From NCBI GenBank assembly GCA_000149265.1, contig CH003124.1, positions 41,962 to 105,961 on the forward strand: a stretch of 64,000 bases of DNA, in the 5' to 3' direction. The position numbers were made by a program, and so were the translations under genes. This DNA is from Ciona savignyi (taxonomy: Eukaryota; Chordata; Ascidiacea; Phlebobranchia; Cionidae). This document shows, one piece after another, positions 1 to 11,800 of the stretch (the first letter of the stretch is position 1; each line of letters opens with the position of its first letter). The notes under the pieces were generated by a model, which saw only the letters and a program-made list of their open reading frames with translations, searched no databases and was not told where the DNA came from.

Positions 1-67
1 AAAACCTGACTGACAACAGTAAAAATGTTTACCGCCAACATTTAATTGGGCGTAATTTTAATCTTCA

Positions 68-211
68 AATATACATAACTCCATTCACAGGTTGATTGTT
101 TTATTATTAACGTAATATAAACAACCATTCACACGTCGATTGTTTGATTGTCAACGTAATATAAGCAACCATTCAGACGCTGATTGTTTGATTTTTAACT
201 CAATATTACGC
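68..211. repeat. Short tandem repeat, about three 44-45 bp units
   Basis: Three diverged copies of a unit begin at CCATTCAC/G (81, 125, 170) and continue through GATTGTTT to AACGTAATATAA. The period is 44-45 bp. It probably lies in an intron of the hnRNP gene that ends at 1457. No function is evident. Confidence 0.75.
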
Positions 212-386
212 ATTACAATCAAAGTTATACTATGTGTCTTAAGGTGGCGTTTAAAAACTATAAAGTAACACATTAATAAGACCCGATAATGCCGGTAATC
301 ACGCGCGTTATTTCTTTGCCGCCCTTTTCGGCTGCCTGAACTTTTTTTTGCCAAAAACGGTGCCGATTTGATGGTAGTTTAAAGAA

Positions 387-409
387 AATCGGTTAACGGT
401 TAACCGATT
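387..409. repeat. Perfect 23-bp palindrome
   Basis: AATCGGTTAAC and GTTAACCGATT are exact reverse complements around one central G. Further GTTAACCG-type half-sites follow to about 450. It could be a transposon terminus or a dyad binding site. The rest of 212-736 holds only a SINE fragment (about 463-610) and AT-rich sequence. Confidence 0.8.
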
Positions 410-462
410 ATTTTTAAATCAGTTAACCGTTTTTTAAATTAACCGTTAATTCGCAGCCCTAG

Positions 463-610
463 GTAGAACACATTAATTCCCTGGTTTTAGGCAATTTCCG
501 TTAAATAACTTGCCCAACGACACACATTTTTGATGGCGACTAGTTTTAAACCTACGTTGCTTCAGCTGTAAGAAAACTGACTAATCCACCAAGCTATTTA
601 ATCTGCAACC
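463..610 (-). repeat. SINE-A fragment (tRNA-derived SINE)
   Basis: This is a diverged part of the family whose full-length copy is at 38347-38652. It keeps GTAGAACNCATTAAT, the GGCAATNTCCGTTAA block and the ACCAAGCTA segment in reverse orientation. Boundaries are approximate. Confidence 0.6.
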
Positions 611-736
611 ATTAACCAAGAAATATTTTTATTTAAGTTTTGAATTAATGTCTCAAATGCATTAGTTAAATCTTTGTCTGAATACCGCGAGCTTTCCACA
701 ACACCATATAACGTACTCCCCCCCCCTCCCCACTAG

Positions 737-1457
737 GAAGCAGCAACGGGTATGACTACTCCTCCTACATGAACAGCAGCAGTAGTTACGGACCGATGAA
801 GAGCAGTTACAGCTCCCGATCCGCCGCCCCTTACCCTAGTATGTTACTCTGTTGATTGTTAACTTACCCCTAAGATCCTAGTGTATATATATATATATAT
901 ATAGCCCTGTATTTTTATAACCATTTCTAAAATTTAATCTACCACTGTATGTAGTCCCTAATACATTTCCCTGTTATTTTGTGAATTTTAGAGTCTGTCC
1001 CCCCTAGAATGGCCCCCACACACTGGTAAGACCCTACCATGCCCCATAGTTAATGCCCCTAGCCCTCTTGCTGGTCGTCCCAAGCACCAAGTACATTGCA
1101 CTATATTAAGAACATTTTTGATTTTGAACTCCTTTTTTTACCATGGTTTGCCAACCGTAGTTTTCCAAGTCCCTAGGATGCCTGTAGCATTCTGATGGGC
1201 CCTTGGTATGCCTAGTAGTCCCTAGCACCCTAGTATACTGCTCTATTTTTATGACATTTTTGATTTTTAACTCCCAGTTTACACCGTAGTATGTTATTTC
1301 TAGTACCCATATAATTCTAGTCCTATGGCAGCCTCGTATATTGCTCTCTATATTAAAAACAGTTTCAATTTTCAACTCTTTTTCAGGTTCTTACCCGAGC
1401 TCTGGGGCAGCACCTAGTGGGAGTTCTGGCCAGTATAGCTCAAGTGCGCGATATTAA
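737..1457 (+). CDS. HNRNPA: hnRNP A/B-type RNA-binding protein, C-terminal exons (5' partial)
   Basis: Two terminal coding exons are visible, 737-838 and 1387-1457, joined in phase through a GT-AG intron. They encode a Ser/Gly/Tyr-rich low-complexity tail ending SSSARY and a TAA stop. The segment YGPMK...SRSAAPYP matches the M9-type PY-NLS of hnRNP A1/A2B1/A3, in which GPMK is followed by R-x(2-5)-PY; transportin-1 imports these proteins. The family binds pre-mRNA through two RRMs and shuttles between nucleus and cytoplasm. The RRM exons must lie upstream of this window. The exon at 737 starts with two bases completing a codon, so the preceding exon ends in phase 1. The choice among A1, A2B1 and A3 cannot be made. 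Other Gly/Ser/Tyr-rich RNA-binding proteins are less likely because of the GPMK plus R-x3-PY combination. Confidence 0.8.
839..1386 (+). repeat. Intron made of tandem decayed copies of its own 3' end
   Basis: The last intron of the hnRNP gene contains three related blocks, at about 1091-1146, 1230-1285 and 1335-1395. Each has GTAYAYTGCWCT, then an ATTTTTGATTTT-like run, then AACTC and a pyrimidine tract. The third ends in the acceptor actually used at 1386. A (TA)n microsatellite is at 883-903. Confidence 0.65.
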
Positions 1458-1619
1458 CTCGTGTGGCTGAGGTAAGTACAGTTGAGGTAGTTGAAGGGAG
1501 TGTAATGCTAGGCCATGGTGCAATCAGCCACAGCTAAAGAGCTTAGCAAGCTAAGCTTAGCACTTCAATGAAGGTCTGGAAATACATGGGAACTTTCAGG
1601 AATGCAATATATACATGGA

Positions 1620-1885
1620 AGCTATTATACACACCACCATTCATATACTCACAAATACAGGACCTACACGCAAATGCATGCATACATACATACACAAACA
1701 CCAATACAGGCATGCACACGTAAAAACATACACACACACACATGCACACAAGTACTTACAAATATATACACGCTCGCACTAGCAAACATAAATACACACA
1801 CGCACAAACAAAAACATGCACGCATACCACCCATAAACACGCACACACATGCAAACATGTACGTACACACTTACATATAAACAAC
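1620..1885. repeat. Degenerate CA-rich microsatellite
   Basis: A long imperfect run of ACAC/CATA/CACG dinucleotides lies just 3' of the hnRNP stop, probably in its 3'UTR or flank. Open frames across it are a by-product of the repeat. Confidence 0.85.
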
Positions 1886-4660
1886 ATACATATTTTCCAC
1901 AATACCGCATTTGTTAACAGAGTTCATTACTTATCACTCACACAATTAACCCCCAGATAGTAAACTTGAGAATCACTTTGGCGATTGCACCATATTTAGT
2001 TATCTGCAGTAATGTTGCTAGTTTATTACTAAGGTTTTTATTTCTAGTTTGTTAGTTTTAGATATTCTATTAAAAAGCTTAAGCCCAGCATATTCTTGGC
2101 ATTTATCTAGCTTAGAAAACCCCCCAAATATAGATAATTTATCTAATAATAAGTAATATAGGAAAAATGAAGGCATTTTAGCAAATTCTTATTTATTTTC
2201 TACAACATGTTCCATTATATAGCTAGCTTATTATAAGTTAAGTTGGTGTTTAAGGCATAATTTGAACCAAAAAGTAAAGAAAGTAATTTGTATTTTATAA
2301 CCAATTGGAAAGGCCTTAAACAGATTATAAACCTAAGTTAGCATTATTAATTTATATCTTGGACAGTGGAAATAATTAAAAGTGATTTTTTGTGTAAAAT
2401 AAAAAAAAATGAAAACAATTTAACATGTTAAGAAACTTTTATTTTTCCTTAATTAATCTTTTCAAAGAAATTTTTAAAGAAGAATTTTTGATGTGAGTTA
2501 CTTTAGTAAAACGAAGATGCAATTTTTGCCAAAATATAAAAAAGTTGTATTTAATAAAGAATATCCACTGTCCAAGATAAGATTTGAATTACTTTAGTAC
2601 AAAAGTCATTTTAAAAGTTCGGAGATATTTGCCCCACTTCTATCCATTTGTAATTTGTGCGTTTTTAATTTTTCACAGACAGAACAGAGCAGTTTCAATT
2701 GAGAAGAAACTTTTGTAAATAGACGTCGCATTATCACAAACACTGAACAATTTTCACTTCAATTATATCGCCAAGGAAAGTGATAAATGCCAAGAAAGTA
2801 ATGAGACACCCCCCGCACCATTTCCACCCCTCAGTACACCTGTAAGAAAAAGATACTTTTTAAAATGGAGTCCAACAAGGAGATGTAAAAACTCAGATCA
2901 GCAGCAACTGCCTTGAGGGAGGCCATCTCTTATAGTGGTAAGCATGCGCAGTATCTCCAGCGACATTTTTAGTCGGAAAGTTGCACTCTGCTCAGTGTAG
3001 CTTGGGTAAGCGATTTAGATGGGCAAGTGGAAAGCGTTTTATCATCCTGCGATCTGACCACTAGAGGTCCAGCTTTTTAAGCGAGTGAGGCTGATTGGGC
3101 TCCTGCATATTAGACCATGTACATAAGTAATAACAGCAATGGTATCGAAACGAGTTAGAATTTTGATCATTTCCAAGTGAATGAATTGTGATATTTTAGT
3201 CGCTTTGTAATTATGCCACTGCCGCTCGATGGCATTTTTATTTCATCTTCGCGTGAATGTAATTTGTGCTGTGTATTACACTTGCATAACGATCCAACTT
3301 TTCTCCCCCAAGTTATCAATTATTACTTTTATTCCCAATGAAATTCTGGACTGATAATAAACACCTAACCCTTTGTAAAACTGCTCCAGAACCAGAATTT
3401 TTCAACTGATTTCCTTGGGAAAAGACATTTTGCAGAATATTCTCAGCACAAGACAGAAAAGTTGTGTAAATTTCTTCTCTTTAAGAACCCTATTCCAGAA
3501 AGTCTTTATTTCCTTATTTATGTCAGTGATTTTCGAGTTTATTGTCTATTTTTCAAGTGCGTTGTAGTTGCTTTTCAGATTTCGTTCGTTCAGTACAGCT
3601 CTTTCGTTCGTAATATAAAGCAGGAGTTCAGACAGTTACCAAAGTATTCAGTGTATCTGATAGCAAACCGGTTGGCTTGATCTTTCAAAACAGTTGATTT
3701 CAACTGTTTTAATTCAAGTTCTTGAATAGAAAATTCTGATTTTTTTAGGTTTAATCTTGTGTTATCAAGGTCTTGAATTAGAAGAGTGTAGTTTTTAGTT
3801 TCGTCTAAAACTAAGTTGGCAATCTGATTAAACTATACGCGATTAATCGAGAGCTCCAAGACCAGAATTGTGAAGTTTTAAGATTAATTTTTAAGCGGAA
3901 GAATTTAGTTTAAGCTTACTCACTGCAATGGCACCGGTACGTGCCAATGGAAAGACGGATGGGCTGCTGCACCATCAACAAGTGTGGTTGAATCGGTATC
4001 CTAGCGGGTGGGGTATTGATTTGACCATCATTAATGTCGAAAAAAATCGCACGTATGGTCTAGTTGCAAAGACTATTGCAGTGTGTTCTATTTGATAAAG
4101 ACTTGTTGGGTAGAAGCCATTTATTAATTGGGTTATACGATCTTTGTTAAGTACATTGCGTATGGTTTGGCGACCACCGAAATGTACTAAAAGTAAATAA
4201 TTGATTGCATTTTAGACCGTTTTAACGGCTGTTGTTTGTCGTCGTTTTCCAATTTTTCATCAAAGTTTTCATTTTGAAAAATAAAATAAACAAAAACACT
4301 ACTGTTACATCCCAAAGTTAACAGAAAATGCGTTTGTATTAATTTATTAACTGGTCAGAAATGCTAGTCCGTATATGGTAATATTGGATTAACGAAAACA
4401 AATATTTGGTAAACGTCTCCTCACCTGTGCTGGTTTGGTAATCAAAAAAGGTAAGTTTGCTTACAATTAAGAAACGTCTGGTGCTTAATATCGTTAACGC
4501 CAAAAATTGTATTTGCTATTTGCTAAATAAGTAGTTTAAATGGCTATTAGTAATTTAGTTAAACCGTTCGTTTCTATAACTCCGCCGTCCTGGAACGACT
4601 TCTTCCAGCTTTAAGTTAGTTGCATTATTAAACTAAAGTGAGATTTTAAGAATGCTCCGA
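1886..4660. other. Intergenic, AT-rich, no supported gene
   Basis: I see no exon chain here. AATAAA-like signals occur near 2400 and 2550 and could serve the hnRNP transcript. A start codon followed at once by a donor-like GTACGT sits at 3929, but nothing confirms it as a first exon. Confidence 0.5.
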
Positions 4661-4664
4661 TATC

Positions 4665-4990
4665 CATTAAATTTCTACGGTGTATGCGAGGTAAAGACAA
4701 ATGGCCTACCTGATATATACATGCTTAACCCATTTAATGGGAAACTCAAGGTGGTTAACACACGGGCAATCGTCAGACCACCTCGCGCCCACCGTCGGGT
4801 TACCGCAGCTATTGCAGTGTGTTGTATATGATAGACACGTTCCTTCAATTTTGTAGAACCCATTAATCCATTGGGTTTAGGCATCGTCCGTTAATTCGCC
4901 TAACGACACACGGTTATGCCAGCGACTAATTTTAAACTTTGTTCCTACGGCTGAAAGCAAATGAATTAGGCTCTTTGATCTGCAACCATT
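4665..4990 (-). repeat. SINE-A copy
   Basis: Nearly complete reverse-oriented copy. It has ACACACGGGCAATCGTCAGA, the CGCGCCCACCGTCGGGTTACC block, TTGCAGTGTGTTGTATATGATA, the TAGAACCCATTAAT block and the GGCATCGTCCGTTAA variant. Confidence 0.85.
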
Positions 4991-5084
4991 AATCGAGAAA
5001 TGTATATGTTTGGCAAAATATATTTGTTTTTTTTTCGGGATGCTCTTAATCATATTGGAGCAAATAGCATGGTACGATATCCGA

Positions 5085-5500
5085 CCGGTTAGTCTGGTGG
5101 TTTAGTGCGGCGCCTTTCAGCCTAAAGGTTTAAGGTTCTAAACTGGTCGCTAGCTAGTTGATTGTCCATTAGCGGACATTGCATGAACTCAGTAGATTAA
5201 TGGTTTCTACTTAAGTGACGTCTCCAGAATATACCACAAACTCCAAAGGCTTTAGTATACCAACAGTGGACGCGAGTTAATCTGACGATTGCCCGTGTGG
5301 TAACGCTCCCTTACGTATTAACGAGGTAATCCGACGATTGCCCGTGTGGTAACGCTTCCTTACGTATTTGCAAGGTAATCCGACGATTGCCCGTGTGGTA
5401 ACGCTCCCTTACGTATTCACGAGGTAATCTGACGATTGCCCGTGTGGTAACGCTCCCGCGCCAAAGAAATAAGCATGAATATATTTTTCCCAAAACTAAA
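5085..5500 (+). repeat. SINE-A copy with a short internal VNTR (about four 49-bp units)
   Basis: The SINE head (GGTTAGTCTGGTGGTTTAGTG, then the GGTCGCTAGCTAGT region) runs into about four 49-bp units at about 5275-5455, each with GACGATTGCCCGTGTGGTAA and CTTACGTATT. After the array comes SINE-tail-like ATAAGCATGAATAT. The big array at 27009-29545 has the same arrangement. Confidence 0.8.
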
Positions 5501-5689
5501 CCATCGCAACTTGTCCGTGTAGCCATTAGGTAAACACAGACTCACTGGCAACCATAGCAAAATAACCACATTTTACAATGAACTTAACACACAATGGCTA
5601 TTTGTCCTTTTGCACCTTCAATTCAACCAATATATGTTTGTCTACCCGGGTTAATAATTAAATTATGTTGCCACTACATGTCGCTCTAG

Positions 5690-5746
5690 ATATCACGTGA
5701 TATTCACAATTGTCGACCAATGAACGTCGCTTCATTCGTGACGTCA
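5690..5746 (+). promoter_or_regulatory. Promoter-like cluster: E-box palindrome, CCAAT and CRE
   Basis: ATATCACGTGATAT (5690-5703) is a perfect 14-bp palindrome around a CACGTG E-box. CCAAT lies at 5717-5721 and a consensus CRE, TGACGTCA, at 5739-5746. The following 100-1000 bp read like untranslated leader and end at a strong donor at 6823. I infer that this drives the upstream, short-isoform transcript of the NFE2L gene. No TATA box was identified. Confidence 0.45.
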
Positions 5747-6779
5747 AAATTGGTCAGGAGAAAAAAGAAACAGCTCTCTTGTTGGCGGAGTCTCGCAATG
5801 TAATTTCGTGTCACGGCAACTCTCTATTATACACTGCACTCTCTCTGTAGTTTTTCTCCACTGTACAGTCGGCTGCTTTCAACTGTACAATTCGTGAACT
5901 TCTATTTTATTAGTATCCACCTAAAGTAATTAAACCAGAAGCCGTAGTTTATTAGTATATGCGTAATAGAAGTATGTGGTCATTACGTTTATTAGAGTTA
6001 TCTGATTGTATGTTAAATAAAGCTAAGCGTAAGGATTCTAATTCACAAACTAAAATCTGTTTTTGTAGGCACCAGCAAATGGCAGACCCGGTGCCTTTAC
6101 AAACAGTAAGGTAGTAAGACACTTTTATGTCTAAAACGCATAAACACAAAACGACATTTCAAAATGTTTACAAATACAAAAGCTTTAGTACTAGGATATG
6201 ATATTCATGTTTATCCACGTACTATTAGAATGACACAGTCTAGTTTAATTTTACTTAGTTACAATTGATAGTGAAGGCATTTAATAATGTAACTGAATGC
6301 TTAGAACAGGTGATATTTTATAATCGAGAACAGTGTATAACTTAAACCAATTGATCAGTGTAGTTTAAATAAACGAAAGGTATCGCCTTGGGCATGATGT
6401 AGGCTAACAGTAGTGCTAGTCTTTTGATTCGGGCAGTGTAAATGTTCGGCGAGACACGGCATATTATAGTGTGTCAAAAGCGAGTCGTATAGGGTTACAC
6501 AAACTAAAACAATTAAAATGCAGCAGCGAAGTTAGCTGGAATTTAACAGCCAGTTTCCCTGAATTTATCAGCCAGTTTTCCGAGTTTACAACATTTTATA
6601 TTTATTGCTATTTATTGGCTCAAAGGCTTCGCCAAAACGCCCAGAGTTCGATTTTAATTCGTTTTCAATTTGAGTATATCAAAACTAATAAACATTATTA
6701 TCATTTTAAAAATTATTATTATTATATAGTCGTTTAGACTGAGACTGAAAAGACACAAAGCCCCAACAACGCTTGTTGG

Positions 6780-6822
6780 AGTAACGAAACATCAAAGACC
6801 GTTTCTCTCGTTGTAGTACAAG
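6780..6822 (+). other. Putative 5'UTR exon end, NFE2L short isoform
   Basis: GTACAAG|GTAAGG is a near-consensus donor at 6823. It lies upstream of the clear exon at 8855-8922 and downstream of the promoter-like cluster. The exon start is unknown; only the 3' boundary is supported. Confidence 0.35.
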
Positions 6823-8854
6823 GTAAGGACACTTTAATCAACCGAATCTAAGTTTTTAAGTTTCATTTTTATATTTTGCTTCTTAAAAACGGCGCGCAAG
6901 CCTAATGTTTAGCAAAAAACAGGCCAGGATTTAACATAGTTAAGTTTTATATTCTGTACTTTTAAAACGGTAAAAAAACTTATTATTGTGGGAAGAAAGG
7001 ATTTAACGTGTCGCTATTTTGCTATTTCGTCGCGTCAATGAAAAAACACGGTTAAATAAGCAGGCAATTTTAAACTCGATTTTCACATAATGATTAACTT
7101 TGCGGCAATCATGATAAATCGTAACGCAAATAAAAAGATACTAAACATGCGATTACAACGGTTAAGTCTGGATTAAAACACATGATGATACAAAGGTTAT
7201 ATTACTTCTTAGTTTAGTTTTTTCTTCCTTTATTACATTAAAGAAGAAATGGCACAATTATTTCAAGTCAAGAAGGCATTATAAAACGGAAAAAGTACAG
7301 TAGTTAAAACACGTCAGTGAATATACACGGTGAAACGGAGAAAAATAACGAGTCAAACTTTACATTCAACCAAATTAAAAAAAGAAATTATGATTTCAAA
7401 GATTAAATCAAAATTAATGAAACTAAAAGTATGTAAGAACGACCCAGTACTGAGGGGGCTCGGCTAGTGGTGCATGCACAAAATGGTGTGTGTGTATTAA
7501 TAGTTTTGTTTATGTTTCGCTCGTTTATTACATTAAAGAAGAAATGGCATATTTCAGTCAAGAAGGCAGTATAAAACGGCAAAACGACATCAAAACTATA
7601 TACTGATGATTATGTGTGCGCCGCGAAATCAAATGAGGTTGGTATTAGCGCTTTAAAATCGGCAATTATAGGCCCGACTAAATAGTTGTTTTTTTAATGA
7701 ATTTAGTTTGGCGGGCAATATATCCAATTGGCATTAATAGGTGGTGATTTTATTGTTCATTCTGTAAAACTATATCTGGTAAAAAACAATAAATCATGCG
7801 ATTTTTGAACCGGGAATCGTAAGTTGCGCAAAACGTGAACTTTATAGATTAGAACATTAGCTTAATAGTCCAGCTCACGATTTATTTTAAAGAAATAGTG
7901 GTTTATTCTCTTTTATTATAATCGTGAGCTGAGCGCGTTTGTACGAGTCATTAAATAGATACACACGTCTGCTATTTTCGACCAGGTACATGTTAAAAGA
8001 GGGCCAAATCCTTACACACACGCTTAGGCAAAGATTTCCTTATTTAGTTTAAAGAAAGGAGGGAAACGAATCACTAAAATAAAACAACTAATTCTAACCC
8101 TGCCCTAAACATTTCCTTGTCCAAGGCCGAACTAAATTAAAAGCATCACTACAATAGATCTCTTGAAATTTATTATAAAACCGTGTAAACATATAATACA
8201 AGGGAATAAGAGGTTCTTAGGTTGTCCAAGTTCGACTTAAGCAGTCATTTCCCATTCCTTTTTCTCACATCAAATAGGCTTCCATTAACCCATTGGTTAT
8301 AATACAACTAAACAATCTAAATGGTTTTTAAATTAATTCTTTGAGAAGTAAAATGCTCACTAAAGGTCCAAATGTTTAGTTTAATTTATTCATTTTTTGC
8401 CCCAGTTTTTAAAAATGGCAAACGAATATAATCACGATACAGGAACGGGAAAAGACAGCAAAACGAACAGTCGTTAAAACACGTCATTAAAAAAGAATAT
8501 AATTTAATAAATATAGCGGACGCGGCCGCCAAACCTAGGCGAAAGAACAATACTAAGCAATCAAAATTTATTTAAGACCAAACGATCTAAATATTCAGCT
8601 TGGTGTGTTATAGTGCGTAGTTAGTTGGTTGTGTCCTTGGGCAAGATGGATTAGAGGGTGAATTGGGGTTCTACTAAACTAAAGAAACGTACCAATCACA
8701 TTGCCATCGTTATGTTAACCCGAAGTTGGGTGTTAAGTAATCATTCAAGAACGTTTTCTTACGTTTTCCTATTTTCGTGGATAACAATTAATATCCTAAT
8801 CTTTATGGCAAAATCGTTTCGATTTTTTTAACCAGCTCAATTGTAATTTTTCAG
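6823..8854. other. AT-rich stretch, probably a 5' intron of NFE2L
   Basis: No coding exon is visible. Copies of repeat family C (defined at 8376-8545) lie at about 7195-7330, 7500-7600 and 8376-8545. A SINE-A fragment is at about 8610-8700. Confidence 0.5.
8376..8545 (+). repeat. Repeat family C copy
   Basis: This family of about 170-190 bp recurs through the window. It begins with AGTTTAATTTATTCA, then a TTTTTGCCC block, then GGCAAACGAAT, AAGACRGCAAAACGA, CAGTCGTTAAAACACGTCAT and ATATAGCGGACGCGGCCGCC. Other copies are near 11590-11755, 13360-13445, 33700-33830, 36720-36880, 40015-40130, 51470-51545, 55010-55165 and 56520-56665, with a reversed one near 30430-30540. It has no coding capacity. 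Confidence 0.7.
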
Positions 8855-8892
8855 ACTTTGAAGAAAATCGAAAAGAGCAAGAACACGAAACT

Positions 8893-11800
8893 ATGGCGAC
8901 AGATTACTTTATTAACACACAGGTATGGAATGAACCATTCTACAAGTTAGTTGTACAGTTATGCCTAACACAGCTTTCACATGTTCATAAGTTAACCTTT
9001 AAATAAAGTGGATTAATTAGGTCCCTAAAAACCCATCGTTTCGGGCCAACAGTGAATAAACTGTTTTGGAATCAGGAATCTTGTGTTTTTTTTAACATTT
9101 TGAAATCAAAACTTAATACTTGTGTCCAGACACTTAATGCATGGTGCTTAAACTGTGGACTAATTCATTTAGAATTTAACCAAATCTGTAGCAATTTCTT
9201 TAACATACACCACATGCTACAATAGTTTAGGTAACCATATGACGGGTGCAAGGTAATCTATAGATTGACTTTGACATATAATGCCTCATTTTGCCCGTTG
9301 GCATGTCTTAATATGAGTAATGAATATCCTGTCCCTCTCATATGTGTTTTGCATATAAATGGATATGATTCTTAACGTCCGTCATTATACTTAGTATTTA
9401 CACTAGTAATACATGGTCTATTCATATACATATGTTTCATAATAAGAATGACCAGTTAGCTTGAGCAGCCTCTAATTGTAGCTAGATCGCTTATGAATCA
9501 ATGGTGGTCTGTTAAAATAAAAAATCAAACATCAACAGCATGTGTGGTTGTATTGTAACTACGTATATACAAGTTTTAACTACGTATATAAACACGTTTG
9601 TTGCAAAATTTCCGGGTAAATTCTTATTGAACAAACTTATTGTCGTGTGTGACATGGTTATACTTAGTACAAGTGGCTCAAAGAGGCTTGGATTATAGCT
9701 TATTTATTCTGATATCGCAAAAAATGCTGTTTTACTGTACATGTACAGCAAACACATTATTTTGTAGACATGAATTGATAGTGAAAGAAGAAAATTCCGC
9801 ACGTGTTTTGATTGTTCCGGATTAGCGATTGCTTAATTGTGACGTAACAACGCTATGCTTGTAATGACGTGAATCATACACACGAAGTTTCCTCCCAAAT
9901 GTGTACTACGAGTAGAGAAGCTATTTTACAGCTTTGGTCAACCTTTGCAAAGTCGTGTGGCCGAATGGTTAACGCCACCAATACATATACCAACTTAATA
10001 GAAAAACGTCTTCGAAACGAGACTATAATGGATTTGAACCTTGGCCCTGCTGGGATCTTGCTTTTTTTGCATTGACCAAACATTCTGACATAACAGTATG
10101 TAAACCTGGTTGTCAAATATATATGATATTGTGCAACGTTCGCGTGTGTGTGGGATACTTCAAAGTAACAATACATTTCACCGCTTTTCCGCGGTATCGG
10201 CACATTTTGATAGATTCCAGTTATTTTGATAAAATCCTTTGAAGAAGCGACTTGTGAAAATCCACGTTTTAAAACGCCTCTGTTAGCGTAGATTACATAA
10301 TTATTAACTTAAACAGTAAGCCCGTTTGTCTTAATTTTACCCCCGGGCAAAGCATAATGATTATGTCCAGTTATAAAAGTATTGAATCCAGTAATCAAAG
10401 GTCATAAACATAAAGTCCTAAGTTCTAATCTTGCAAACGTTAGCGTATTACCTTATAAATTCGGTTACTCGTGAAAAAACTATTCTTTTAAACAATATCG
10501 CTGAATTGATATAAAATATTAAACATACAACCACCTTTAAAACGCAGATAGGATTAAAATTAGTAGACCACAGTTATAAAGCGGTTCTAATTGTGGTGGT
10601 TAAAAAATTTGGCACTAAATGGAACAAAGACGAAAAAATGCCAGAGAAACAACGCAAAAACGTCCTTGGCCACGTCTTAGTTTTATCCACAGTTTTTATT
10701 ATATGTTAGTTAAATAGGTGTGTTATTCTTCATGTATTTTTATTTGCCCCCTATTAATAATATATGCACCGCACTTAAAACGTCGTTTTGTCGGGTTTTC
10801 CAAGCAAAGAGATAAAATACCGCGTGTTGAGTCGTTCAAGTGATTAATATTAACGACCCATCGTACTTATGTACGTGCTTTTATTACATAAAGAGATTTT
10901 CTTTATTATGTATTAAGCATCCGATTTGTTTAGCATCATTCGTACGTGATATTTGGTTTTGAATTTGTGTTTAAGCTTGTAAATGTGTGTTTTATGTCAT
11001 ATATCGTCCCACATACTGTCAACACCCATCAACGTAGAAGTGGCTTACCCATTATAGCTTGAAGGCGAAGGCAGGATTTATCGCAGTACCTGTCACAACC
11101 CATGATATGCTACAGAATTCACTGCATGTGGTTTTGTGTGGACTGTATTCACAAAGCAGTTGTGTTGACTTCTTTATATAAGAAAAATGGGGTCAAAGAG
11201 TTTGCAAAGCGCTAAAAAACGAATAGGTTTATTCCATAATCTATATGAAATAATACTGTTCCATTTACTGGTCTAATTAGTTCAATCAAATTTTTCATTC
11301 GGTATTAAGAAAAATTAGATGACGCGATATGTTGTAATCCGTTTTTTGTTCGGATATTTTTGGTTTCTTAGTATATTTTAAGGTTAAAACCATGTGACTA
11401 CTAATTCCCTTCGGCGATGGAAAGTTACGACCAAGTTTAGGAGAAGGTGCACGTTTGGTCCTTTATATTCCTCGTGTACTTTGGAACGATTCGGAATAAA
11501 CAACTCCGGAATAATGGCGGCGTATACCGGTAGTTAAAGTTGACCTGCGTTTACTCGTTCAATAAATCACCAACGACATGATCTAGCTCGGGTTGGTTTG
11601 TTTGTTTTTTCTCCTTTACAGTATAATACTTGAAAAAACACACGCTTAAAATAGAGCAAAAAAACTGAAAACGGTCATTATAACACGTTATGGAAAAAAA
11701 AGTTAAGAATAATATTAAACCAATTTAATAATATACGAACGCGGCCGTAAAACCCAAACAAGATCATGACAAACATCAAGCCCACTTCCGATTCTACCAA

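Noticed and set aside
1602-1880. 92-codon His/Thr-rich frame
   Set aside because: Produced by the CA-rich microsatellite; no coding evidence.
3929-4095. Short open frame starting MAPVRANGKTDG, with a donor-like GTACGT after codon three
   Set aside because: A first exon ATGGCACCG|GTACGT in phase 0 could in theory join the NFE2L body, but no upstream promoter or conserved residues support it. The exon at 8855-8922 is much better bounded.
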